NCBI GenBank assembly: GCA_029974835.1
Contig: JARKQN010000065.1
Location: forward strand, 29,123 to 93,122
Direction of reading: 5' to 3'
From: Bacteroidales bacterium
Lineage (GTDB): Bacteria; Bacteroidota; Bacteroidia; Bacteroidales; VadinHA17
Length of the DNA stretch: 64,000 nt
The notes under the pieces were generated by a model. It searched no databases and was not told where the DNA came from. It saw only the letters and a program-made list of their open reading frames with translations. Each line of letters opens with the position of its first letter. Position 1 is the stretch's first letter. Of the stretch, positions 1 through 10,602 are shown in pieces. The translations under genes were made by a program, and so were the position numbers.

Positions 1-102
1 AATCATAATTTATGTCATACCCGGACAACATTTTAGGTTAAAAATACGTCTTATATTTGTTTGTTGGAGGATGTATCATAACTTTGAATGAAATTTTATT
101 TT

Positions 103-333
103 ATGAAAAAGAAAATAGCTTACGGCGTTTTTCTCGTGGCAGTGGCCATATCGTTTACCTCGTGCGAGGCGCTTTTCAAGAAATGTAAAGTGTGCAGGAC
201 GGTTACATACGAGAATGGTGTTGAGATAAATTCAACTGATGGTGTGGAATATTGTGGTGCAGACCTTGTTAAACAGGAAGCTATCCCCGACGTTAAGGTG
301 GGAGATCTTGTTACAAAAGTTGAATGCCAGTAA
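103..333 (+). CDS. small putative lipoprotein, hypothetical
   Basis: ORF; start moved to the internal ATG at 103; signal peptide with lipobox-like FTSC. Confidence 0.6.
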   Translation: MKKKIAYGVFLVAVAISFTSCEALFKKCKVCRTVTYENGVEINSTDGVEYCGADLVKQEAIPDVKVGDLVTKVECQ

Positions 334-2277
334 TCAGTACCTGATTCCGATCAGGGTAACGTCATCCACCTGGGGGTTATCGCCCCTCCACTCCTCAAAT
401 ATCCTGTCGAGGATCTCACCCTGCTCGAGCATTGGTTTTGAGTGTATCTCAATCAAAGTCTCCTTAAGTTTTCCCGACATATATTTTTTCTGCTCCGGCC
501 CACCGAACTGGTCGGCATAACCATCCGAGAAAATATAAAATGCATCGCCTTTCTGCAGGTCAATCCTGTTTAATGTGAAAGGCTGCATTTTGTAATGGAT
601 TGCAACCGGCATTTTATCGGCCCTGTAATGAAGCAACTCATTGCCCCTTATCAGATAGAGAGGGTTGTTGGCTCCCGCATACCACAGAGTGTTGTTGCTG
701 AAATCGATTGTGCATACCGCTGCATCCATGCCGTCCTTGACTGATTCTTCATCGGCGACCTGTTTAAGAGATTTTATGACCTCATCTCTCATCCTGTTTA
801 GGATCTGGTCGGGCATCAGTATGTTCTTTTCATTTACAATCTCATTAAGAAGGGTTACACCCAGCATACTCATGAATGCGCCCGGCACGCCGTGCCCGGT
901 ACAGTCGGCAGCGATAATAACGTGCATATTGTCTTTCGAGCTTACCCAGTAGAAGTCGCCGCTCACAATGGCCAGGGGCTTGTAGAGGACAAAATGTTCA
1001 AGCCTGTCGCTGAAGAGTTCGAGCGACGGAATGAGTGCCGCCTGAATTCTCTTGGCATACATGATACTGTCGGTGATATGCTTTTTCTGGTAGGCTATCT
1101 GGTCGCGCTGAGCAGCTGCAATATCCCTCTGTTTCTCAATTTCATCCTTTTGGGCAGAAATCAGCCTGTTTTTTTCCTCGAGAATGATATTAGCCTCTTT
1201 CTTGATTTTATAGGCTCTGAAAATATAATAGGCCAGGATGCCGACAAGCAGCAGGGCAACAAGGACAAAGTACAGCACCAGTTTTTGCTTTTCGAGCGTC
1301 TCGAGCTGTAGCTTAATCCTGCCCTCCTGTTCTGTTATTTTATCGAGTTGGGAATTTATAAGTGCCAGTTGTGTATCTATTTTGGCTTTCTGGGCTGCCA
1401 GGGTGTCTTTCTGTATCTGCACCTCTTTCTGTTGGCCGGCAATAGTCTGCCTCTGTACGGTTATCTCCCCCTGCTGCCGCGAAATCATGGCCATCTGTGT
1501 ATTTAGAACCTTTTGTTTTTCAGAGAGTTCTTTTTCCTTCAGAGTGATTTGCCTGTCGAGACTGTCGAGAAGATTTTTCTGCTTCATAATCTCAAGGCGC
1601 TGCTGCTCAATGGTTTCAAGCTGCTTCCTTATAGTTTCCTTCTGCAATTCAATCTCTTTGCTTGCCTGATCGTATAGGTTCTCCCAGTCTTCCTTTGTCT
1701 TGACAGCTGTGAGAAGAAGGCTTTCAGGTACCGACATCCCTTCATTTTTCACATATTCCTCGTTAATATCGAACCTTGGTTTGCCGTTTACGACGATGAA
1801 ATTGATCATTGACTCTCTGAATTCATATCCTTCGGTGATCAGCATTGTCTGTTTTCCGGCAATCTTTTCCTTAATCTTTTTAAGGTCGAAACCTGCATTT
1901 TTGTTGACATATAGAACCTGGCAATGAGTAAGGCTCTCAAGGTTTTTAAAGCCGCCGATCCTTACGGGTTTATCCTGTATGCGGTTCCTTGTCCTGGCCA
2001 GTTTCATCATTTCGTCTATAAGTTCGTAATCACCCAGCAGAACCCCTATCCTGAAGGCCGATGAATCGGCAAAGCCCGGGCCGTAATCTATATACCGGGC
2101 CAGGTCGAATATGTATAAAGCCCTGGTGGGGTTATCAAAACCGGTCTGGGCATCAAGCCTGGCTGCAAAAACCATAAAAACGGCTGCAGGCAGTATCATC
2201 CGGAATATATGCATGAATTTAAGCTCCTTCCTCGCAAAGAGAAGGCCGCGAAGGTGGTTAATACTTAAGATGGACAT
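334..2277 (-). CDS. YfiR-like (DUF4154) sensor - coiled coil - TM - SpoIIE/PP2C-type phosphatase
   Basis: N-terminal YfiR-like segment, long Q-rich coiled coil, TM LVLYFVLVALLLVGILAYYIF, C-terminal SGDFYWV...DCTGHGVPGAFMSMLG...FSDGYADQFGG SpoIIE motifs. Confidence 0.85.
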   Translation of the reverse strand: MSILSINHLRGLLFARKELKFMHIFRMILPAAVFMVFAARLDAQTGFDNPTRALYIFDLARYIDYGPGFADSSAFRIGVLLGDYELIDEMMKLARTRNRIQDKPVRIGGFKNLESLTHCQVLYVNKNAGFDLKKIKEKIAGKQTMLITEGYEFRESMINFIVVNGKPRFDINEEYVKNEGMSVPESLLLTAVKTKEDWENLYDQASKEIELQKETIRKQLETIEQQRLEIMKQKNLLDSLDRQITLKEKELSEKQKVLNTQMAMISRQQGEITVQRQTIAGQQKEVQIQKDTLAAQKAKIDTQLALINSQLDKITEQEGRIKLQLETLEKQKLVLYFVLVALLLVGILAYYIFRAYKIKKEANIILEEKNRLISAQKDEIEKQRDIAAAQRDQIAYQKKHITDSIMYAKRIQAALIPSLELFSDRLEHFVLYKPLAIVSGDFYWVSSKDNMHVIIAADCTGHGVPGAFMSMLGVTLLNEIVNEKNILMPDQILNRMRDEVIKSLKQVADEESVKDGMDAAVCTIDFSNNTLWYAGANNPLYLIRGNELLHYRADKMPVAIHYKMQPFTLNRIDLQKGDAFYIFSDGYADQFGGPEQKKYMSGKLKETLIEIHSKPMLEQGEILDRIFEEWRGDNPQVDDVTLIGIRY

Positions 2278-2453
2278 GGCGGCTGGTTTTCATTTAAGAT
2301 ATAATCACGAAATTGCTAAATAATATTCACTAAAACAAATTTTTAAGGGCCGAGGTTTATAATTGTGTTGATAAAATGTTAATAACTGCATTCGGTGCCG
2401 CAGCGTTCTCAAAATACATGTCGTAATTTTAATGCAATCAGAATGATTTTCAG

Positions 2454-2876
2454 ATGAGCCTGATATTCAACAATCTGGATTTACAACATAAAACTATTGT
2501 AATCGTTGAAGACGATCTTCCCTCTTTAAAGTATTATAAAACCATACTGGAAAGTGCCGGTGCAGATCTTAGGGTTTTTGAGAACGGGAAGGATTTTATA
2601 AATTATATTAATTCAACCGATGATGTTATTGATGTTGTAATTGTTGATTATCTTATTCCTTTCATTAACGGGATTGACTGCGTAAGAATACTTAAGAGAA
2701 AATTCCGTACGGTTCCCGTGATTATGATTACTGCATTTTTTTCCGAGCAAACCCGGAATGAAGCACTGATTGCCGGGTGCAATGAATATGTTCTTAAACC
2801 TGTCTTTCCCGAGAAGCTGTTCTGTGTGCTGGAAAAATTCCTTAATCCCCAGCACAGCTTTTACAATTACCGGTAA
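2454..2876 (+). CDS. single-domain response regulator (receiver)
   Basis: IVEDD, VIVDYLIP, ITAF, LKPV receiver motifs; no output domain. Confidence 0.88.
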   Translation: MSLIFNNLDLQHKTIVIVEDDLPSLKYYKTILESAGADLRVFENGKDFINYINSTDDVIDVVIVDYLIPFINGIDCVRILKRKFRTVPVIMITAFFSEQTRNEALIAGCNEYVLKPVFPEKLFCVLEKFLNPQHSFYNYR

Positions 2877-5800
2877 CTATTGTTTCATTCCCGGCTGCAG
2901 CAACCTGATATAGTTATTGTAATAACCATCAAGCTTATTGTTAAGCTCCTTTGCCACTTCGGTAAAACCGTTTGCCTGGGCGGCATTGGCCGTCCTTGAA
3001 ATCAGCTGTATTGCTGTCTGAATTTCATAGTCGGCTGATTCAATTAAATCCTGCTTCTGCCTGAAAAAATAATCAAGCCTGGCCGTATAGTATTCTGAAA
3101 GGCCTGTTGTAAGTTTAAGAGCTTTTTCACTCCCGCCGCACAAATAATAAGCTTCGATAATATCGGGAATAAACATGTCGTAGGGGACCTTATCAACCGG
3201 GATTGTTTCCATGCAGTGATCGAGGACCTTCATGGCTTTTTCTTTTTCACCCGAGGATGCAAGTTCTTTGGCAAGTCTGGCGTGATTATATCTGGCTTTA
3301 ACGACAGTAAGTGTGCGCTTGTGGTTATAGTCGATGAAAACGCCTTCCTCCTTTGCGCCTCCCCATACGAACCTGTTCATAAGATTATCGTAGAGGATAT
3401 CCGTATCGATTCTGCCGTAATCGAGCCAGCTTCGGTTTTGTGATTTTACGGGTACAAGCCTGTAGGCCAGACCTTCAAGCTGAAAATATTCCTCAAGCCC
3501 CATAGCATCGTTATGGTATCCTGTAACGAAATATACCGGCCTTTTCCAGTTGTTGTTGGCAAGTATGTCGAGAACGATCAGCTGGCTCTTTATGATTGAA
3601 CTGCCTTTAAGGGTTATGTCGATGTATGGAACGATTTTATCGGCATCTTCTCTTTTAACCGTTCCGGAGGCCAATACCGCTGCCGTATCGACAGGAATCC
3701 GTATGGTACGGGTGGGAATTACGTCAAGTATTTCAGTAGGTGAGACCCTGACCTTGGTTCCTTCATTTTCGCTCATCACCCAGTCGATTACGGTTTTGAT
3801 GTTAACCGGGTCTTTGGTTTTTTCGACTATAAAAATCTGGTTGTTGACGCCGTCATAATATTTTGACGGAGGCAGTGACAGAGGGAGCGGCGCCGATTCG
3901 TAGGTTCTCCGCTTCATCTGGTCGATATACCAGTCGGTGTTAAGAAGCATCAGGTTGCATACCCTGACATCGGTCCGCATTCCTTCAACTTCCTGGGCAT
4001 ACCAGAGAGGGAAGGTATCATTATCACCGTTTGTAAACAGAATTGCATCGGGAGCGCATGAATTCAGATAATTGAAAGCAACATCCCGTGCAAGATAACG
4101 TCCCGATCTGTCGTGATCATCCCAGTTCTGGGTTCCCATAATCAGGGGAACAGCAGCCAGGCACAGCACCCCGGAAACTACAGATGACAACCGTTCGCCC
4201 GTCAGCCCTGAAAGCCATTCAAAGAGAGCGAGTACTCCAAGTCCTATCCAGACCGCATAGAAGTAGAAAGAGCCTGCGTAGGCATAATCCCTTTCCCTGG
4301 GCTGGTTGGGATACTGGTTAAGATAAACCACGATGGCCACCCCGGTCATTATGAACAACAACATTATTATGCCCCAGTCGCGGTTATCCTTCGAGAGATG
4401 GTAAAATAAACCGATAAGCCCCAGGATAAAAGGAAGCATGTAATACACGTTTCTTGAAGGTTCATTTTTCATCTCCTCAGGCATGTCTTTGATAGTTCCC
4501 ACCCTCGGGGCATCAAGAAACCCGATTCCCGTGATCCAGTTGCCGTTCACGGCTCCTCCGTAACTCTGTGTATCATTTTGCCTGCCCGAGAAATTCCACA
4601 TAAAATAACGGAAGTACATAAAGTCGAGCTGGTACCTGAAGAAGAACCGGAGGTTCTCGCCGAAAGTCGGTTTTCGCAACGTTTTACGTTCGCCGCCGCG
4701 TTCTGTTACCTGCATGGGTATCCCTTTCATACGCGACCATTCCTGGTAAATCTGCTGGTGATCGCTCTGGTCGCTCCACATCCTGGGGAAAACAGTTTCA
4801 AACCTTTCATCGTATTTCCTCACCAGATCGTGGCTGGTAATCTTGTATTTTCCGTCAACAACACTGTACCGGGGTTTGCCGTCCTGGTAATCGGTTACAG
4901 GCGCATTGAAGTAAGGCCCGTGGAAAAGAGGACGCGAACCGTATTGCTCCCTGTTAAGGAAATAGAGAAGATTAAAGGGATTTTCCGGATTGTTTTCGTC
5001 AAGCGGAGGATTTGCCGAAGAACGAATAACAATAATTGCTGTGGCTGAATATCCTATGTAAATTACAGCGATGGCTGTAAGAACCGTATTAAGAAGACGA
5101 GTGTTGCCGGCGGCGGCATAGAATACGAATGCGGCAAGAAGCCCCAGTGCAATAATATTCAGAAAGAATGAACCTGAGATAATCCACATCCCTGAAAAGA
5201 AAAGAGCCCCCATGGCATAAACCGAAATCTTGCTTTTTCCCCGCGAAAGAAGTGTTGACCTTATTGCAAGTGTAAAAAACAAAACTATCAGGATGGCCAG
5301 GAATATCATTCCGCTGTTAACCGGCAGGCCGAGAGTGTTCACAAAGAAAAGGTCAAATTTCGAAGCAAGCGTTACAACTCCCGGTATAATACCGTAAAGC
5401 AGCAATGCAAGGAGGATAAAGGAGATGCCTGTTGAGATGATGAATCCTTTCCATGAAAATGGGTATTTCTTAAAATAATAAACAAGGACAATTCCCGGCA
5501 GGGTAAGAAGGTTAAGCAGATGTACTCCGATGGAAAGGCCCATCAGGAAGGCAATGAGTATTATCCACCTGTCGGCCCAGGCTTCTTCGGAAGACTCTTC
5601 CCATTTCAGAATTGCCCAGAAAACAGCTGCAGTGAAGAGAGAAGAAAGAGCATAAACTTCTCCCTCAACGGCCGAGAACCAGAAAGAGTCGGAAAACGTG
5701 TATGCAAGCGCGCCGACAACTCCGGCCGACATTATCGCCGTAATGCGCCCCGGAGTATAATCCTCTTCACTCCTGATCAGGATCTTCCCTGCGAGATGTG

Positions 5801-6095
5801 TTATTGTCCAGAAAAGAAAAAGAATGGTGAACGCACTTGCAAGAGCCGACATTGCATTAACCATTGCGGCAACCTTCGATACATCACCTCCGGCCAGAAG
5901 GGTGAAGGCCCGCCCGATCACCATAAAAACAGGGTTTCCGGGAGGGTGCCCAACCTCAAGCTTAAAAGCCGAAGCAATAAACTCGCCACAGTCCCACAGA
6001 CTTGCGGTAGGCTCGATTGTAAGAAGGTAGGTTGCAGCTGCGGCCAGGAAAACCACCCAGCCGGTTATCAGGTTTATCTGCCTGTATTTTATCAT
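2877..6095 (-). CDS. DUF2723 family multi-TM protein (protein O-mannosyltransferase-like)
   Basis: SLWDCGEFIASAFKLEVGHPPGNPVF motif, multi-TM, C-terminal soluble region; likely start at MIKYRQ (6095). Confidence 0.85.
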   Translation of the reverse strand: MIKYRQINLITGWVVFLAAAATYLLTIEPTASLWDCGEFIASAFKLEVGHPPGNPVFMVIGRAFTLLAGGDVSKVAAMVNAMSALASAFTILFLFWTITHLAGKILIRSEEDYTPGRITAIMSAGVVGALAYTFSDSFWFSAVEGEVYALSSLFTAAVFWAILKWEESSEEAWADRWIILIAFLMGLSIGVHLLNLLTLPGIVLVYYFKKYPFSWKGFIISTGISFILLALLLYGIIPGVVTLASKFDLFFVNTLGLPVNSGMIFLAILIVLFFTLAIRSTLLSRGKSKISVYAMGALFFSGMWIISGSFFLNIIALGLLAAFVFYAAAGNTRLLNTVLTAIAVIYIGYSATAIIVIRSSANPPLDENNPENPFNLLYFLNREQYGSRPLFHGPYFNAPVTDYQDGKPRYSVVDGKYKITSHDLVRKYDERFETVFPRMWSDQSDHQQIYQEWSRMKGIPMQVTERGGERKTLRKPTFGENLRFFFRYQLDFMYFRYFMWNFSGRQNDTQSYGGAVNGNWITGIGFLDAPRVGTIKDMPEEMKNEPSRNVYYMLPFILGLIGLFYHLSKDNRDWGIIMLLFIMTGVAIVVYLNQYPNQPRERDYAYAGSFYFYAVWIGLGVLALFEWLSGLTGERLSSVVSGVLCLAAVPLIMGTQNWDDHDRSGRYLARDVAFNYLNSCAPDAILFTNGDNDTFPLWYAQEVEGMRTDVRVCNLMLLNTDWYIDQMKRRTYESAPLPLSLPPSKYYDGVNNQIFIVEKTKDPVNIKTVIDWVMSENEGTKVRVSPTEILDVIPTRTIRIPVDTAAVLASGTVKREDADKIVPYIDITLKGSSIIKSQLIVLDILANNNWKRPVYFVTGYHNDAMGLEEYFQLEGLAYRLVPVKSQNRSWLDYGRIDTDILYDNLMNRFVWGGAKEEGVFIDYNHKRTLTVVKARYNHARLAKELASSGEKEKAMKVLDHCMETIPVDKVPYDMFIPDIIEAYYLCGGSEKALKLTTGLSEYYTARLDYFFRQKQDLIESADYEIQTAIQLISRTANAAQANGFTEVAKELNNKLDGYYNNYIRLLQPGMKQ

Positions 6096-6226
6096 GATAA
6101 AGGGTTTGATCTGTATCCGTTTAAAACAGGTGTCGAAATTACTCAATTTTTCTTAAAGATTATGTCCGGGAGCAAGTGGGAAGTAAACCTGCCCGCCATG
6201 CCGGAGCAGGTATAATTTTACAAACA

Positions 6227-6258
6227 TTGCTCAGGGTAGGTTTAATTCTTTATTTTTG
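6227..6258 (+). promoter_or_regulatory. possible Bacteroidota-type promoter (TTG -33 / TATTTTTG -7)
   Basis: TTG at 6227-6229, 21-nt spacer, TATTTTTG at 6251-6258, upstream of the CDS at 6273. Confidence 0.3.
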
Positions 6259-6272
6259 GGTAAAATATTCCC

Positions 6273-9158
6273 ATGAGAGTTGCCCCGGCCGGTTTAATTC
6301 TGATTCTTTCCCTTGGCTTCAGCTTAAAAGCCTCGGCACAGTACTATGATACAGGTGAAGATCCGGCATCAGTTAAATGGCTTCAGATAAAAACCGACAG
6401 GTTCAGGGTGATCTACCCGGAATCATACGGAAAAGAGGGGGTTAATTTTGCCAGGACTCTTGATTATGCCTATTCAGAACTTGTAAATTACTACGGTGAA
6501 AGAAAGTTCAGAATTCCGGTAATTATTCACAACTATACGGTGAAATCGAACGGATATGTGGCGTGGGCTCCCAGGCGGATGGAGTTATTTCCGACACCTG
6601 AACAAAATGCCGTTCCGATGGACAATGCCCTGCAGCTTTCACTTCATGAAATGACCCATGTTATGCAGATGAGTTCGCTCAGGCAGGGTATCTCGGGAAT
6701 TCTGTCTCTGCCGCTCGGAGAACATTACATCGGTGCAATTGCAGGGTTTCTGCCAATGTGGTTTATGGAGGGTGACGCCGTGCTGATGGAGACAATGCTT
6801 TCTGAATCGGGCAGGGGAAGGGCTCCCTCCTTCAACAAGGAGGTCAAAGCCCTTGCAGTCGAAAGAGGTAAAATGTACAGTTACGACAAAATTCTGCTGG
6901 GATCGTACAGGAACTTTACACCCGACGAATACAAATACGGCTACCGTATGGTTGAATGGGTTGCAAAGAACCAGGGATATAATGTATGGAACAAAGCCCT
7001 TGGATTTACGGCAAAATATCCTTTTACAATTGTGCCCTTTAACCTCGGCTTGTCATCTGGAGCCGGTCTTACAAAACAGAAGGTATTCACCCAGACTTTC
7101 AGATCCCTTGCCGGGGAATGGAAGAAAGAAGAAGAAAGATTTCCAACTGATTCATATTTGCCGGTTAACACCTCAAAGGGAAGGAACTACATAAACTATT
7201 ATTCGCCTGTTATTGCAGGCAGCGGACATATAGCAGCAATAAAGGTCTCAATGTACGATCCTCCGGCAATAGTAATGATAAATACCGCAACCGGGGAGGA
7301 GAAGAAACTTGTCACTCCCGGTTATCTTTACCCGTATTTTATTTCGGGGGCTGCCGGAAAAATCGTTTGGGTTGAGACGCAACCTGATCCGCGGTGGGCA
7401 AACAGGGAATACTCTGTAATAAGGTTATATGACATTAATCGTGGCTCCGTGCGTCAGTTAACTTTTCGCAGCAGATACATGGCCGCAGCAATCTCTCCCG
7501 ACGGCCGGTTCATTGCTGCAGTCGAAAACAGTGTCTCAAATGAAAACAGTGTTTCCATTGTGGATGCCTTTAACGGCGATATTTTGGAAAAATTTAATGT
7601 CCCCGGCAACCTCTATCCCCAGCGTCCCCAATGGTCTCCTTCCGGCGACAGGATAACTTTTATATCTCTCTCCGGCGAAGGAGAAGGGATCATCTGCCTG
7701 GATACGAAGAACGGAACATGGCAGACACTCCTGAAACAGGGAAGAAATGATATTCAGTCGGCATTTCTGAGAAATGATTCGCTGTTTTACATCAGTTCAG
7801 CCTCCTCTGCCGACAATCTCTGGCTTCTTACTCCTTCGGGGGAGGAGAAGAGGCTGACCGGTTCGAGGTTTGGAGTCTATGACATTACCTTAACTGGCGA
7901 CACTCTTTTCTTCACCGATTATAAAATGTCGGGATATGATATCTGCATGCTCAGTCTGAGAAAGGTCTCCATTCGCGAAGCCCATTCTCAATTCGACACA
8001 AAGCTTCTTCCTGATATTCAGCGGAACAGTGTTAATAAATTAACAGAAACCGGAGGGGCACCGGAATATACGCCAAAGCCTTACCGGAAATGGCTACACC
8101 CTCTGAGGGTGCATAGCTGGTTGCCTTTTTACGCCGATATTGAACAGGTTAAGAGTGATCCTCTGGCTCTGTCGCCGGGCCTGACATTATTTTCCCAGAA
8201 TGACCTCAGTACACTGGTAACCACGGCCGGATATGAGCGGTCGAATGGCTTTGATTATCTGCACCTTGGGTTAACATGGAAGGGATGGTTTCCGGTCATT
8301 GAAACGGGTGCAGACTACGGAGGTTATCCCGAAATACTGAAATTTTCCAATAATGTACCCGATCCTTCATTTGTACCTGTGGCTTTGAAATTCAGAAATA
8401 CAGTTTCACTGCCGTTATCGTTCAGAAGAGGAAACCTTTCGGCCTATATAAGACCTTCAGTAACGGCCGTTCACAACACAAGTTTAATCTATATAAAAGA
8501 AAGCAATGTTTATGACAGGGGTCAGACGGAGATGACAGGCAGGGCATTCCTTTCATTGTACTCCGCTTCGGGGATGAGAGACATTTACCCCAGGTGGGCG
8601 CTGGTGGCTGATTATTCATATACGTCCTTTCCGTGGGACCGTGATATTTATGGCACTATGTCGACCTTCAGTACAACTTTATACATGCCGGGCCTTGTAA
8701 AAAATCACGGGCTCAGGCTGAGATATAACACAGATCATCAGAACCCCGAAAAACTGGTATTATACAACAGGGCGGAATGGCCGAGAAGCTACAGTAATAT
8801 AATTTCAAAGGAGCTTAATTCTTTTTCGGCGGATTATGTTTTCCCGCTGCTTTATCCTGACCTGAATATACCATCGTTTTTGTATGTGAAAAGACTCAGA
8901 GGAGGTTTGTTTTATGATTATGCAACCGGCACCGACAATATTTATCTCCAGAGTTCAGGTAATATTTATGTAAACAAGACCGAGACTTTCAGGTCGTTTG
9001 GAACGGAACTTCTTGCCGACTTTTTTGTGCTGAGGATTCCGTTTATGATTTCCGGAGGAGTTGAGGCCGCATGGCGTAATGTAAATGAGGCCCCCTGGTT
9101 CAGGCTCATTTTTAATATTGACATTTACGGGATGATGGTTGGCCGTTACAGAATGTAA
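6273..9158 (+). CDS. gluzincin-like (peptidase MA type) domain + PD40 beta-propeller + C-terminal outer-membrane barrel-like protein
   Basis: HEMTHVMQM with downstream WFMEGDA; propeller-like repeats (AAISPDGRFIAAVE, PQWSPSGDRITF); beta-rich C-terminus. Confidence 0.75.
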   Translation: MRVAPAGLILILSLGFSLKASAQYYDTGEDPASVKWLQIKTDRFRVIYPESYGKEGVNFARTLDYAYSELVNYYGERKFRIPVIIHNYTVKSNGYVAWAPRRMELFPTPEQNAVPMDNALQLSLHEMTHVMQMSSLRQGISGILSLPLGEHYIGAIAGFLPMWFMEGDAVLMETMLSESGRGRAPSFNKEVKALAVERGKMYSYDKILLGSYRNFTPDEYKYGYRMVEWVAKNQGYNVWNKALGFTAKYPFTIVPFNLGLSSGAGLTKQKVFTQTFRSLAGEWKKEEERFPTDSYLPVNTSKGRNYINYYSPVIAGSGHIAAIKVSMYDPPAIVMINTATGEEKKLVTPGYLYPYFISGAAGKIVWVETQPDPRWANREYSVIRLYDINRGSVRQLTFRSRYMAAAISPDGRFIAAVENSVSNENSVSIVDAFNGDILEKFNVPGNLYPQRPQWSPSGDRITFISLSGEGEGIICLDTKNGTWQTLLKQGRNDIQSAFLRNDSLFYISSASSADNLWLLTPSGEEKRLTGSRFGVYDITLTGDTLFFTDYKMSGYDICMLSLRKVSIREAHSQFDTKLLPDIQRNSVNKLTETGGAPEYTPKPYRKWLHPLRVHSWLPFYADIEQVKSDPLALSPGLTLFSQNDLSTLVTTAGYERSNGFDYLHLGLTWKGWFPVIETGADYGGYPEILKFSNNVPDPSFVPVALKFRNTVSLPLSFRRGNLSAYIRPSVTAVHNTSLIYIKESNVYDRGQTEMTGRAFLSLYSASGMRDIYPRWALVADYSYTSFPWDRDIYGTMSTFSTTLYMPGLVKNHGLRLRYNTDHQNPEKLVLYNRAEWPRSYSNIISKELNSFSADYVFPLLYPDLNIPSFLYVKRLRGGLFYDYATGTDNIYLQSSGNIYVNKTETFRSFGTELLADFFVLRIPFMISGGVEAAWRNVNEAPWFRLIFNIDIYGMMVGRYRM

Positions 9159-9179
9159 AAGAAAAATCATCGGGGGCTT

Positions 9180-10601
9180 TCAACGGGGGGCCATACTCCT
9201 GGCGGTTTCTTTTATCAGAGTCCAGGAATTTTCAACGTGTTCCATGGTAACGTTTGTCTGTGCAGTAACCATGCGGAGAGTGTATCTGCCGTTCACTTTT
9301 GTATGGGTAAGATACATTTTGCCGGAGTCGTTCAGCGCATGATTCAGTTTCTCATTTATTTTATCCGTTTCTTCAGCGTTTGCGTTACGGGGCCTGTACC
9401 TGAAACAGACGGTGTTAAGGGTAACCGGTGCCGCGATCTCAAAATCAGGTTCCCGCGAAATCATTCCGGCAAGTCTGCGGGCAATATCTATGTGATTTCT
9501 TACCATTCTTGCAAGACCTTCGCGGCCATATATCCTGATTACGCACCACAGCTTCAAAGCTCTGAATCTTCTGCCCAGCGGCACCCCCCAGTCGCGGTAA
9601 TCATTTACCTGTCCCCTGGTTCTTGTTTTCAGGTATTCGGGCAATATCTCAAATGTGCGGATCAGCGCTGCGGCATCCCTTACAAAATATGCACTGCAGT
9701 CGAAGTTTGTAAACATCCATTTGTGCGGGTTAAAGACAAAACTGTCGATATATTCACTGCCATCGATCATCCACCTGTATTCGGGGAGTATCAGTGCCGT
9801 GCCTGCAAGAGCAGCATCGACATGAAGCCAGACACCGTGGCGGTGACAGATTTCGCCGATCTCCCTCAGGGGATCTATTGCCGTAACACCTGTTGTGCCA
9901 AGGGTTGCGACCACACAAAAGGGCTTAAATCCGGCCTTCAGATCTTTTTCAATGGCTGCCGAAAGTTCCTCAGGGTCCATTGAGAAGTCGGGCCGGGTTT
10001 TTATTTTAATAAGATTTTTAATGCCGATCCCTGCTATCTTAACTGCTTTGTCGACCGATGAGTGGGCCTGAGTGGAGCAGTAAATACGCAATACGGGGTT
10101 TCCTGTAAAACCATTCTCATTGATACTGTATTGGGTGGTTTTTTCCCTGGCTGTCAGAATTGCGGCCAGTGTTGAAGTTGAGGCCGTGTCCTGGATGACG
10201 CCCTCGAAGGTTTCGGGAAGGCCTGTCATATCGCGAAGCCAGTGCATCATCCTTTCCTCGAGTTCGGCTGCGGCAGGCGAGGTCTCCCATATCATGCCCT
10301 GGACAGCCAGCGTTGAAGTGAGCATCTCGGCGAGTATGGATGGCGGGCTGGCATTTGCAGGAAAGTATGCATAAAAGTTCGGGCTCTGCCAGTGGGTAAT
10401 TCCTGGCATTATGATATTCAGAAAATCATCGAAAAAATCGTGAAAAGATTCAGGTTCGTCAGGTGGATTGTCAGGAAGCCGGCTTAAAATTTCACCCGGT
10501 TTTGATTTTGATTTTACCGGGTAGGAAGCCACATTCTCCATGTAGGAGGCCATCCATTCCACAAGGTCGTGAGCATGCTTTTTAAATTCTGACGGTTCCA
10601 T
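9180..10601 (-). CDS. PLP-dependent group II decarboxylase (aromatic amino acid decarboxylase-like)
   Basis: HVDAALAGTALILPEYR...SFVFNPHKWMFTNFDCSAYF; N-terminal EFKKHAHDLVEWMASYMENV. Confidence 0.9.
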   Translation of the reverse strand: MEPSEFKKHAHDLVEWMASYMENVASYPVKSKSKPGEILSRLPDNPPDEPESFHDFFDDFLNIIMPGITHWQSPNFYAYFPANASPPSILAEMLTSTLAVQGMIWETSPAAAELEERMMHWLRDMTGLPETFEGVIQDTASTSTLAAILTAREKTTQYSINENGFTGNPVLRIYCSTQAHSSVDKAVKIAGIGIKNLIKIKTRPDFSMDPEELSAAIEKDLKAGFKPFCVVATLGTTGVTAIDPLREIGEICHRHGVWLHVDAALAGTALILPEYRWMIDGSEYIDSFVFNPHKWMFTNFDCSAYFVRDAAALIRTFEILPEYLKTRTRGQVNDYRDWGVPLGRRFRALKLWCVIRIYGREGLARMVRNHIDIARRLAGMISREPDFEIAAPVTLNTVCFRYRPRNANAEETDKINEKLNHALNDSGKMYLTHTKVNGRYTLRMVTAQTNVTMEHVENSWTLIKETARSMAPR

Positions 10602-10602
10602 T

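Noticed and set aside
5520-6215. 231-aa plus-strand ORF opposite the DUF2723 gene
   Set aside because: Antisense shadow ORF; composition not protein-like.
9237-9983. 248-aa plus-strand ORF opposite the PLP decarboxylase
   Set aside because: Antisense shadow ORF of a well-supported gene.
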